NCBI GenBank assembly: GCA_022560025.1
Contig: JAFISE010000007.1
Location: forward strand, 310,001 to 374,000
DNA length: 64,000 bases
From: Stagonosporopsis chrysanthemi
Taxonomy: Eukaryota; Ascomycota; Dothideomycetes; Pleosporales; Didymellaceae
Direction: 5' to 3'
In this document: positions 46,866 to 57,207 of the stretch, piece after piece
Layout of the letters: each line of letters starts with the position of its first letter
Numbering within the stretch: the first letter of the stretch is position 1
Program-made: the position numbers and the translations under genes
Notes under the pieces: model-generated
The model's database searches: none
What the model was told of the DNA's origin: nothing
What the model saw: only the letters and a program-made list of their open reading frames with translations

Positions 46866-48146
46866 ATGAAGTCCATCCTGACAGCACTCAGTTTGCTGGC
46901 ATTGGCCTCAGCCCAGATCACGTTCCAGAACTCCTCGCAAACCATCCTCCGCGTCGACTCGGGTTCCTATGGCCCAGAGATCGAAGAAGTCCATTACTAC
47001 TACGAACAATGGCCCATCGGTATCGCAGTGTCATCCACAGGCCGCATCTTCGCAACCTACACTCGCGGAAACTACACCTTCACGCTCGGCGAAGCCGTCA
47101 ATAAGACAGCCGAGCGCCCCTACCCATCCGCCGAACTGCAGCTTCCAGTCAGCCAGCTGAACACGACATGGAACGGCATCCCGTTTGGCAGCGGGAACAG
47201 TACGGCTCTGATCTCTGTCCAGGCCGTGTACATCACGCCCGCAACCGCCTCCCGCCCCGAGACCCTCTGGGTCGTCGACACTGGCCGCCCGACCATCACC
47301 GACGCAACCGGTGCCCCGACAATGCCCTACGCGCAACCCGGCGGCCCTAAAATCCTCGCCATCAGCCTGTCCAACAACACCGTGTACGCGACTTACACTT
47401 TCCCCCCCTCGGTCCACTTCCCCGACTCCTACATGAACGACATCCGCTTCGACCTGCGCCCCAACGCAACCCAGTCCGCACAAGGCGTAGCCTACATAGT
47501 CGACAGCAGCGACGAAGGCCGCCCAGGCTTCATCATGCTCGACCTAGGCACAGGCGCCAGCTGGCGCCGCCTAACGCAGCACCCCAGCGTCCTGCGCGTC
47601 GACCGCGACGTCCCCAGCTACCAAGGCCGGCCGTTCTACCAGCGCACGCGCGGCCTCGGCGTGCAGACGCTGCGCGAAGGCCTCGACGGCCTGCAGCTCT
47701 CGCCCGACGGTGCGCGCCTGTTCTACTCCACCCTGACCTCCAACACACTCTACAGCATCCCGACGGCGAACCTGCTCGCTCCCGCCTCCGACCCCCTGGC
47801 CGACCTCGCAGCCGCCAACAACGTCTCCTCGCACGGCCAGCGCGGCGGCAACGCGAACGGCTTCGAGGGCGACTCGAATGGCCTGGTCTACCAGCTGATG
47901 CCCGAGCACAACGCCATCTTCTACTACGACCCTGCGGACCTGCAGACGAAGCCGTTTGTGCGCGATCCGAGGATCATTTGGCCCGATGGCGCCAGTGTAG
48001 CCGCCGACGGGTATTTGTATATGAATGTGAATCAGTTGCCGTACCAGCCCATGTGGAATAATGGGACGGATCTGAGGACGTGGCCGGGCGCCGTGTTGCG
48101 GTGCAAGCTTCCTGGGGGTGGGACCAAGATTGAGAGTCTGGGGTGA
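46866..48146 (+). CDS. Secreted major royal jelly protein (yellow) family protein
   Basis: Single exon, 426 residues; signal peptide MKSILTALSLLALASAQ. The beta-propeller family features are visible in VHYYYEQWPIGIAVSSTGRI and ETLWVVDTGRP, then MNDIRFDLRPNATQSAQGVA, YIVDSSDEGRPGFIMLDL, LDGLQLSPDGARLFYSTLTS and SVAADGYLYMNVNQLPYQP. In fungi these proteins are secreted and mostly of unknown activity. I start at the second methionine of the frame (46866) because it gives an excellent signal peptide. Confidence 0.88.
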   Translation: MKSILTALSLLALASAQITFQNSSQTILRVDSGSYGPEIEEVHYYYEQWPIGIAVSSTGRIFATYTRGNYTFTLGEAVNKTAERPYPSAELQLPVSQLNTTWNGIPFGSGNSTALISVQAVYITPATASRPETLWVVDTGRPTITDATGAPTMPYAQPGGPKILAISLSNNTVYATYTFPPSVHFPDSYMNDIRFDLRPNATQSAQGVAYIVDSSDEGRPGFIMLDLGTGASWRRLTQHPSVLRVDRDVPSYQGRPFYQRTRGLGVQTLREGLDGLQLSPDGARLFYSTLTSNTLYSIPTANLLAPASDPLADLAAANNVSSHGQRGGNANGFEGDSNGLVYQLMPEHNAIFYYDPADLQTKPFVRDPRIIWPDGASVAADGYLYMNVNQLPYQPMWNNGTDLRTWPGAVLRCKLPGGGTKIESLG

Positions 48147-48385
48147 GGGTGTGGAGAGCGAGTATGCCTGCGATGCTACGCGAGGGCCAGGTCGTGACAG
48201 CCCCTGCTGTGGGTTCTTGGTTGTTCTGTGGGGTTCACGTCTTGAACGGGAAATGGTTGCAACATGTGTTCAAGTGGCTGTGTTGGCAGCGAACCACTCG
48301 GCGACGACACTACTCCAAGGGCATCAGAGAGCGATCTTCAGTATTGTGTGAATGCAGTTATCATTCCATCTCTACAATACCAATT

Positions 48386-50458
48386 CTAAACACGACACAG
48401 CCTCCCATTCTGCGTTTGAGTACCCTGTTCGCCATCTCGAACCTCCCACGCCTCGCTCCCTACAGCCGTGGTTGCATAAAACACCCCCCTAGGGTCCCAC
48501 TTCTTCTTGATAGCGAGCAGCTTGGGGTAGTGTGTTGCGCCGTAGAAGTCGGTCTGCCAGTCTGGCTCCTGGATGTCCGCTTCGTTGAGGTACACGCCGC
48601 CGCCAGCTGAAGCGGGGGCCACTTCGCGCCACGGCGCCATCATGTCGAACGTGAGGTGATCAGACGCGTTCTTCAGTTCAGCGGGTGTGGCGTTCTCAGG
48701 GACCACATTGGCGGTGATCAGGAACGATTGTGTGTTGCGCCAGGCTTCGTTGACGGCGTTGTCGACGTTGAAAGGGTTGCCGGGAGCCATGTGGTAGCCG
48801 CCGACGGATGCGCCGGACACGACTGTGTTCTTGATGGTTTCGTAGAACGAAGTAAATTTCTCGGGTGTCTCCCAGAGACTCTTCGGGAAGAGGCGTGTGG
48901 CTTGGCGGATTGTGGTCATGCCGAGGGCGTCTTCGCCCCATGAGCCCTTGTTTGCCGAGTAGAAGTCTTCGTAGAATGTCGTATTGGGGGCCACGGAGAC
49001 GTTGAGGGCCTTCAGCTCATCGAAGAAGGGCTTGGTCAGGCTATTGAATGACTCGATAGTGTGATTTGGGGCGAAGAAGGGCGTCATTTGGAAGTCGAGA
49101 ACGGTACCGTAGTTCCAGATCCAGAAGTAAGAGTAGGTTCCTGCATTGGTGAAGGTGGGGAAGCGTTTGAAGTAAGCGTTGATTGCTTTCCAGAAGTTCA
49201 CCGAGTTATCCGGTGCTGCCTGGAAGGAAAACACAGACTTTGTAACCTTGATCTTTGGATGTGCTTTTGCGATCACAGAGGTCACAACGCCAAAGGTCGA
49301 GCCTCCACCACCGCGAAGGGCCCAGAAGAGATCGGCGTTGATTTTACTGGACGCAGTGACGAAGCGGCCGTCAGCAGTAACAACCTCGTACGCGAGTACT
49401 TGGTCAGCTGCCATTCCGTATATCGATGCTAGAGGAGAGTGTCCGCCTGCACAGAGTTAGTAACAGTCGCGTTTCAAGACTCAGAAGACCAACCTCCAGC
49501 GAGGTATCCACCCGCCCATCCTACAGTTTCGCAGATTCCCGCGAGCACCGTCACATCATTGTCGCGAGCAGCCTCGAGAATTTCGAAGCCCTGAACACCA
49601 GCACCAGCTTTGAAGGCTGGGCCACTGTAATCGCCACTCTTGTAGTTCTTGATGAACTTGATATCCTTGAGGTTGTGGGTCCAGATGTTGAGCGCACCAG
49701 CACCGCTAGACTTGCCGATGTAGTCATGGCCAGTGTTCTTGACGACTAGTCGCAGGTTGAGGTTCCGAGCAAAGTTGATACCGAGCTGGATCTGTGCAAC
49801 ATTTCTGACGTCGATGGAGTAAGACGGGTAGCCACCAAGTGTGCAGGTGCCCCTGGGATCGTCGGTTGGCATGCATGTACGGCCCTGGAAGAGTGGCCAC
49901 ATCATGGATGTGGGATCGCTCGTGCTTTGTCGTGTTAGTCTATGTCACGTTGTTTTGTGTCTGGTTGACTAACTGAAGATCTGCTGTCATGAATCTTGCG
50001 GAGATGTCCGCACATTTTGCTGCATCGTAGACGCCAGAAGTCATGTAGCAGGGCGCAGCGATGGGAGTTGTCTTGATGAGCGCTCCGCCCAGCAGAAGAT
50101 CCAAACCAGACCAGATCAATGATTTGGGATAGTTCCAATCACCCGGGAATGTCTTGCAGCTCCCACTACGGCGGGATAGTGTTGTAGCATCCGAGCCTAC
50201 GTCGTTGCCAAAGTCGACCAACGCAAGTAGGTCGGTGACATTCGCGGGAACCTCGATTTTTCTCAAGACCTCCTCGGTCAATTGTACAGCCTCGACATCG
50301 AAAAGACTGACTCCAGCAGGTGAGTCTGTCGATACTGTGGTGGCGGCGGGTGCAATTGAAGTGTCGGAGCTTGAAGCGTTGCGACTGATGACTGGGCTGG
50401 CAACGGTGCCGACAGCAGCGCAAGCAAGCAAGAAGACAGAGTGGCCACGAACAGTCAT
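48386..50458 (-). CDS. Secreted FAD-linked oxidoreductase (berberine-bridge-enzyme-like)
   Basis: Exons on the minus strand are 49974..50458, 49494..49924 and 48386..49446 (658 residues), with introns of 49 and 47 bp using GTTAGT and GTTGGT donors. Residues 1-20 form a signal peptide ([20 protein letters not shown]). The FAD_binding_4 domain contains [52 protein letters not shown] and [18 protein letters not shown]. The BBE end [20 protein letters not shown] precedes [11 protein letters not shown]. Such enzymes oxidise alcohols, sugars or secondary metabolites. No biosynthetic core gene is nearby, so a carbohydrate or plant-compound oxidase is the easier reading. Confidence 0.92.
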
Positions 50459-51598
50459 TTTGGCAGTGAAAGACTGCGGTATGGAAGTCGTGGTGTTGAT
50501 TGCATTTTCCTGCGAAGCACCAGCCTCTTAAACCTCACAGACTCCGGCCCCATCCTTTCAGCTGCGGCCATGAAATCGTCCGAGAGCACTCCAGGCAAGA
50601 CAGGATGCATTAGTCATGCAAGAATTGAGATCGTGTACAGCATGGTGTGGGTGTCGGAGTCAAGTCGCCGTGGCGTGGTCACCAGTAGTTCAGGTTGGCG
50701 TTGCCGCTTCGTCCAGAAAGGGAAGTCACTCCTCGACCCTGCAGCACCACTCGCCCACACTCCTCATTCCTTCCGTCTCATTCACATCCTCGAGAAAAAA
50801 ACCGACTTCTCCGCCATTGGCGAGGACCGTTGGCAAGGTGAGTGGGATTCGGTCTGTAGGTCGCGCGGAAGCGTCCGATTGGCTGTCAATCACGGAGATT
50901 GAGTTGCCGTGCTGCATCCTTCGGGCAAAAATGCTAATGCAAGTCGACGGCACAGCAGTCCTTGGATTGATATCAAGATGAGGATCATCTGTGTAAAGCC
51001 TGGTGAACAGACCTAAAGTGCAAACATGCATACAATGGACCGGGGGCGGCCCAGCTCGTGCCCACTGTCTAACCATGCGTCTGCGCGCAGAGGCCAGTTG
51101 GCTCAACAGAACTACCATGGCAGCATCATTCAGATCTTGAGCGCATCTGTTAATTTAGTAAATGGTGTAGCCAGAGTCCTACGACTGTGTCGCAATGGAT
51201 CCCACACTGTGCATGGCCCAAATCTCAAGAAACCCGCCAAGGACAACTCAATGTCTGCAGAAGGCAAGAAATCCGGCAGCCAAAGCACGAGTCAGAAGAC
51301 ATCCTACTGTCTTTCGTAGAATTGTTCATAACTGCTACACGGGACATGGGAGTCGTTCCTGTAGTAGCTCTGCCGCGTCTGCAGCATCCTTCGGGATGCC
51401 ATGAACAGGATCTCGGCTTGATAGACTGTGTAGATACGGCGGCACACTCCCAACATACAGGTTGCTGGAGCCTGTCGGATGGCTGTGCGCTTGAGATCCA
51501 TGAGGCTGGCTTGCGACCTTTATCTCCAAGATCTTGAGCAGACAGACTGAACCATAAACATGTCCCTTGTCTCATGATTTATCCTCGAGCGGTTAACA
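50459..51598. promoter_or_regulatory. Divergent promoter FAD oxidase / rhodopsin-like gene
   Basis: 1.14 kb between divergent genes. Only short open frames without coding bias were found. No repeat or RNA gene was recognised. Confidence 0.5.
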
Positions 51599-52967
51599 AT
51601 GGACGACAAAGGTCTGCAACCACTCTGCTTATTTCTGGCCTTCTTCCCCAGCACAGCGTGTGTGATTATAGTCTCAATTCGCATCTGGACACGAGCGAAA
51701 GGGAAGACGTTTGGTCTGGGTAAGTGCAAGCTAAACTACAACGACCGGGTCTGACAGAGCTGACATTCGAGTTCGGCAGAAGACGTACTCCTGATACTCG
51801 CAACAGTGAGTTGATTTAATCACCGCTCTCCAGTACTCGCTCACGACCGCAGCTTCTGAATCTTGTCCTGTCTGTCACGACAGGCGGATGTAAGTCAGAA
51901 AGCGTTCAAGGGTTGTTACCAGAAGGATTGATATTTATGTCTTCAGATGTACTCACAGCGTACTACGGATACCATGTTTATGATATTCCCCTCGGGGCGG
52001 TGGACCCCGTTGTTTCTATGAAGGTGTGTCGCATCTGAAGGCACCATACCACGAAGCTGATTGAATGATACAGTGGAACTACGCGAACTCTATCATCTAC
52101 AACCCGATACTTGCCCTTGTCAAAGCCTCCTTTCTTTTGACCTTGACAAAGCTGCGATCACCGAACAGATGGATTAACAGTTGCTTGTGGGCAACTCTGG
52201 CCTTTAACGGCTGCTTCGCGATTGCCGCTCCCCTCGCTTGTATATTGCAGTGCAATCCAATCTCCAAGTATTGGGACAGCGATATTCCCGGAAAATGCGC
52301 CGACGCAGGCGCCTACATCGTTAGCACTTCATCTATCGTCCTCGCCACCGACGTCCTTGTCCTACTTATGCCAACATGGATCCTCCACGATCTTAAGATG
52401 CCCTTCAGCCGCAAACTGATGGTCATAGCATTTTTGTCGTTCGGCCTTGCTGTTACGATTGTCGGCGCGATACGAACAAGCATGCTGGTCAAGGGCTTCA
52501 TCATTGGCGAAGTAGTCCCCGATCCGACCTATTCGATTGGCTGTACTCTATCGAACATCGAATCCGGGCTCGCAATTATAGGCACGTGTGGTCCTACCAT
52601 CAAATATATACTCGGCTGCTGCATCCCTGCGCTGCGGGCTCCTGACGGGTCAAGCAACCGAGCGTACAATTATCCTTCACAAGGCGCAAGCCAGTCAAGA
52701 CGGTACACGAGAGGCACACGGGACGATGATACTTTCGAAGAACTTGAAGAAAATATTACAAATGGTCGTGGCTCTGTTCGTGAGGCTCGGGACGGTGATG
52801 TGGAACTGGACACTGTACATGGCAGTGCGCAGTTCGATGGCCATCGTGGGAATAGCGAAGAGCAGCTCGTCATCACGAAGACGGTTGCGTGGAATATCGA
52901 GGCATCTCCCCTTGATTCAAACAGTATACACAAACAGCATGTGAATACGTCCCACACTGTTGTGTAG
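51599..52967 (+). CDS. Seven-transmembrane protein with fungal rhodopsin-like domain
   Basis: Exons 51599..51719, 51780..51805 (26 nt), 51853..51889 (37 nt), 51947..52023 and 52074..52967 give 384 residues. Joining the two microexons yields a continuous hydrophobic segment, FGLEDVLLILATLLNLVLS. About seven membrane helices follow the typical pattern: PILALVKASFLLTLTKL, INSCLWATLAFNGCFAIAAP, TSSIVLATDVLVLLMPTWIL, MVIAFLSFGLAVTIVGAIRT and GLAIIGTCGPTIKYILG. The cytosolic tail is polar and acidic. The domain matches the PTH11-like/rhodopsin-domain integral membrane proteins of Pezizomycotina, without a CFEM domain. A receptor-like function is assumed for some relatives; none is shown here. Confidence 0.85.
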
Positions 52968-53768
52968 TACGTATCTATATCCATCCTCTAGATGCACCGG
53001 TCACATGGCTTGTGCGCCTACAGAAATTGTAAATACATACTTGTTGATCGCTTGCAGTAAGCCCCTAGATCGCTGCCTACTCTGTTCTGTTTGTTGACCC
53101 TAAAATTACTGATACTGCATTGCTAAATTTGGATTGGTTTGAAATTGCCTTCAGGAGAAAGAACAGGCCGTGAATTTGCTGCAACAACATCTTTTTAGGT
53201 TGATTAGACTGCATGTGCAGACAGTGGACAGCCTGACCTCCCCATCCAGTCTCACCACAGCTTGTATTTCAGCAAACCTTGCTATCAAATCTGGGAGGTA
53301 TGACAAGCTATGAACGTAACAAATAGTGTGTTGGTGCTAACCTCATGTGATGGTTTGATAGGTCCTGCCTCCATGACATAGACCTCCATGGAATCCTCAA
53401 CTATATACATAACAACGAACACACATGCTAGCACACCGCCGGGACGTGCTAATCAGCAAGTTGTACTGCTCCTTCATTCAGGCTTGCACGTTCAACGCGA
53501 TAACCGAAGCTCGTCCAAATTCTGTTCCCCGCACCGTCTTTCTGTCCTTGAGACTTGTACGTTTAAGAGTCGTATTTCCATGTAAAAGCTCTTCGGCTCG
53601 GTAGAAGATCTCGCTGGCTCCTCACACGACAGCTCGATACAGTAAGGCGACCCATGCTGGGCCAGACGGCCGGGCAAAAGTCGTTTCATGACAACGAGTA
53701 CTGCGTGACCGAGTCATATGCGGTCTCCATCCCTACAACAAGGTCTCGCGGCCTACACACACGTCAGT
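52968..53768. other. Gene-free stretch
   Basis: 0.8 kb, AT-richer than its flanks, with no open frame of coding character and no repeat recognised. Confidence 0.5.
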
Positions 53769-54226
53769 CTATCCTCTCACTACAGACTCCAATCTCAACT
53801 TACTATGCCAACGCAAAGCTAAACCACCCCTATCCGCCCTCATATCGACCCCAACATCGGAAACACGATCCTTGGCGGCGGAGAGTCTTCCCACGTACAC
53901 TCCTCCTCTTGTTCCTCCTCCCAGAGCGCTTGTGTGCGTCTTGTGCCAAAAACCTCTCCTGAAAGCAGGGGTGAGGACTCTGGGCTGCTTGCGCGCGATG
54001 ACGCCGCTGTGGAGCTTGAGGACGTTCTTGCACGCGTCGGAAGGGAAGGTTTGGCGATGGTAGTTGTGGAGGAAGATGATGTGCGGGAGTGAGTTTGTGC
54101 TACCGGCTGTCGGGGCCCGGGAGAAGATACCTGCTCTGGCGCGGTGGGAGAAGCAGACGGGCAGGATGTGTTGGATATCCACTGAAATAGAGCAGCGGCA
54201 ATCTGGAAGGAGAGAGCCGAAGACAT
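53769..54226 (-). CDS. Unassigned GC3-biased open frame without an obvious start
   Basis: The frame ending at 53769 shows strong C/G third positions from about 54190 to 53980, reading for example QHILPVCFSHRARAGIFSRA and PHIIFLHNYHRQTFPSDACK. It stays open far upstream but contains no ATG before the C-terminal VGVDM. An ATG at 54226 (MSSALSFQIAAALFQ) opens a second, overlapping frame without that bias. Either a 5' exon is missing from my model or this is a fragment of a gene. No domain was recognised; coordinates are approximate. Confidence 0.3.
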
Positions 54227-54827
54227 TGCGAAGGCTTTTCAAAGTTTGATAAAAGGCTAGTGGAGACGGTGTCGAAGTCGGAGAGGAAGTGGAGCAGAGA
54301 CAACCGGCGATGTAGATTCGGAGGCAGACAAAGAAAAGGAGTAAGCTGAGCTGATATATACAAACCCGACGACCATGTTTCCTCGCGTTTCGCAATCGCA
54401 ACCGCCGTAGCAACGACGCTGTGCAGCCACGCCGTCTGACGCTGTGTCACATCACAGCCCGCACGGAGCCCAAGCACCGAGTCGTCGTGCAAACGGCAGA
54501 CAGAAAGGCATGGTAATCCGACCGTGTGCTCAGCCTGGCTGTCTGGCAAAGCGGTTGTGATTGGTTCGGAGAGTAAGAGCATTGGTGAGAAGTAAGCGGG
54601 CGGAGCAGCACTAGTGCATGCTTGACTCCGACCAAACAGCCACCGTGCAGACCTCTTGTTGAACACCGATCAACAGGGTCCTGTACATCATCCTGTACAC
54701 CGCTCGTCCACTTCTCCTCCCTTTGCGCTCCAGCGTTTTTCGACGAACAGCTACTCTATTGGACTTTTGCGTCAAGTACATAGGCATTTCGCTTCACAAA
54801 ATTTTCTTAATCGTCAAGAAACGTAGC
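54227..54827. other. Spacer upstream of the tRNA gene
   Basis: 0.6 kb. A TATATATC stretch at about 54352 (minus strand TATA-like) and a pyrimidine-rich zone could serve the minus-strand open frame at 53769-54226. No gene was seen. Confidence 0.4.
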
Positions 54828-54923
54828 GACACGATGGCCGAGTGGTCTAAGGCGGTAGATTTAAGCCTCGGGCCTAGATCTCTACTACAGAAATGTGCGT
54901 GGGTTCGAACCCCACTCGTGTCA
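54828..54923 (+). tRNA. tRNA-Leu (anticodon UAA) with a 14-nt intron
   Basis: The acceptor stem GACACGA pairs fully with TCGTGTC (54916-54922), with discriminator A. The D arm uses GCC/GGC. The anticodon stem GTAGA/TCTAC encloses TTTAAG, giving anticodon UAA, and is split after position 37 by the intron 54866..54879. A long variable arm (ACA/TGT stem) and the T arm GTGGG-TTCGAAC-CCCAC fit a class II leucine tRNA. A T-run (ATTTTG) just downstream serves as the Pol III terminator. Confidence 0.9.
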
Positions 54924-55213
54924 TTTTGCATTTGCGATCTCCTTTTGCTTTTGGTGTGGTGACGGTGAAGGGTGAAGGCACAACGACGCCCGATGCACAA
55001 CCACAACCACAGGCCGACGTTCCTTTTGCTCCACAGACGACCATTGCCCACTCGCGTCGTTTTGCAACTCTGATTTCTTCTTGCTTTTGGTGGTGGGAGG
55101 AGAGTTGCGACGACGCGATGCAGCCAGGCAGTTTACTCACGTCCACGAATGATGCCCACTCGTATCGCTTGACGTGCAGACGTTACTATGCTCACATTCA
55201 CAATTACTGACAC

Positions 55214-55984
55214 CTACGGTCTCGCCTGCTGCCCTGGCACCTCCGTCCCCCCCAGCTCCGCAACCGGGCCCTCCACCTCCGCCGCACGATGCGCATAGAC
55301 GCCCTTTCCCTCCGCCATCTCGTGCCGCGGATAATGCCCCTCCACCTCCCCCCGGTAAGGATTCGACTCGACCTCTGCATACACTCCTGACTGCTGAGCC
55401 GCAGCCTTGCGCACGCGCTTCTTGCGGGCGAGCAGCCACAGCGCGAGACCCAAGATAAGCGCTAGCCCCGCGAGGCCACCGACAATGCCGCCGACGAGGG
55501 CGCCGGTCGTGGGGCCGCTGGAGGAGGAGGACGTGGAGGGTGTGGAGGGCGTGGAGGAGGCAGTAGGTGTGGTCAGGGTAGCGCTGCTGGACGGCAACGC
55601 GCCAAGATCGCACATGTCGATGCTGTAGTACACGAACGTGCTGTTCCAGCACTCGCCCAGTTGGATCTCCTCCTGGTAGCCGCCGCAGATCGTGGTGTCG
55701 GGATCATTGACGTAGATTGTGACTTTTGGAATCAGCACGCACTCCACAACTCGTCCCATCTCAGCTCCTCACGTACCAGCGCACCCCTGATCTAACCCCA
55801 CAACCTGCATGCTCCCCCACGTCCCGCTGCGGCGGATGTCAGTGCAGCTGCCATTCGGATAGCCGTTGGGGCCCTCAAGCCCCTTGTACGAGTCCTGGCA
55901 ATTGTCGTCGGTGAAAAGGGCGATCTGCGAGACGGCGTGCGCACAACTTGCCAAAGCGAGGAGCGCTGCGCAAAGTTTGACCAT
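55214..55984 (-). CDS. Single-pass membrane protein with small Cys-rich ectodomain
   Basis: Exons 55777..55984 and 55214..55722 (54-bp intron) encode 238 residues. A signal peptide (MVKLCAALLALASCAHAVS) precedes a roughly 90-residue ectodomain with about six cysteines (TDDNCQDSYKGLEGP, GSCTDIRRSG, DTTICGGYQEEIQLGECWNS). A Ser/Thr/Pro stalk, the membrane helix GALVGGIVGGLAGLALILGL, a basic stop-transfer RKKRVRK and a polar cytosolic tail follow. This is the layout of fungal Wsc/Mid2-like surface proteins, but no WSC domain is recognisable. Function unknown. Confidence 0.8.
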
Positions 55985-57207
55985 GGCGGCTGTGACGAGC
56001 TTCGAGCGTCCGTGTTTAGTGGAGGGTCTGGGGTCGTGAGCTCTGGGGACCGGCGACCGCAGAGGTTATGAGGGGGTGCTGACCAGGGTCTCTGTCCCAA
56101 AACGAACCATCAAGCTGAACGTCCACGCATCCAAGAGTCGCGCCCAGAAAAGAGCGATCAATGGCAGATTTCCGCCCCCAAATTCGCGCTTGGCGCAGTA
56201 TGAGGCCTGCAAATCCGGCGCATGGGCAAGGGTTGCGGGCCGGTCGTGCAGGGGTCGGAGTAAGCAGACACTTGTCTCCGCATTCTCTCATCCACGTTCT
56301 GTCAAAACCGCAGCCTTGACGCAGTGAGCTCAGCGCGAGGGTGTGGCATTTGACTTGATCTCCATTATAACGGCGTAGGGTGGTTGTGGATCGTTGATAG
56401 GAACGTGTTTAGATTTGAAGACGCTGTGTGTTCACCCGCAGGATTCTGGTGTGGAGTCCAATCTCGTGACCCTGACCCCAATCACAACACTTCACTATAT
56501 CCCAATGGCAAGCACACTCTATATATCCTCCCAGCGAAACGAGCTAAGGCTGCGCATCGAATGATCGGTAACTCCCGTCCAGCTGCAGCAGGCCATGCAT
56601 TCAGCAACCCAAGCCCGTGCCCAGTAGGCAGGATTGGGGCAATGATAACAGTGGCAGTGGGCTGAGGCTTGGACCTAGTCAGGGGTGGGCGGAAAGGAAA
56701 TGGTGATATTTTTCCGTAAGGACTAAGCGTGAGCAGCTCAAAGCACGTGAGAACCTGGCACGTGATGGCCGCTGAAATTTCGCTAAAGAACCGTGGACTA
56801 CAGCCTGCGGTGAATACTTTCTTGGCACAGCAAAATTTCTCGAATGCTCGCACTGTGTTTCAGTGGCAAGTACTGTTTCAGATATACAAGTTTTGGATTC
56901 ACAATGCACCTTCATCTTCATGCCTACATGCTGTATCCTTATCAGCCATCTTGTGATTACATGAAGGCTATGGTAGCAACAAAGCAGTCTTCGATATGCA
57001 AGTGGACCATTGTGCGCTCGCAAGATCTGCAGAACATGTCAGACGTGTAGGCCTGTACTGGTGTCTTACCTGTCAGACATGCATGCCAAGAGTGGTCGCC
57101 TGAAATTGTATCCTGCAGCTGCTTCAGACCCAAATTACCTTCGCTTCGCATGTCCATTGTTACACTTTCTTTAACTTCTCACTGTATTTGTACACCAGGC
57201 CACGATC
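55985..57207. other. Divergent spacer without a gene
   Basis: 1.2 kb between the divergent ectodomain protein and DUF3176-type genes. It contains only short open frames. No repeat, tRNA or clear core promoter motif was recognised. Confidence 0.5.
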
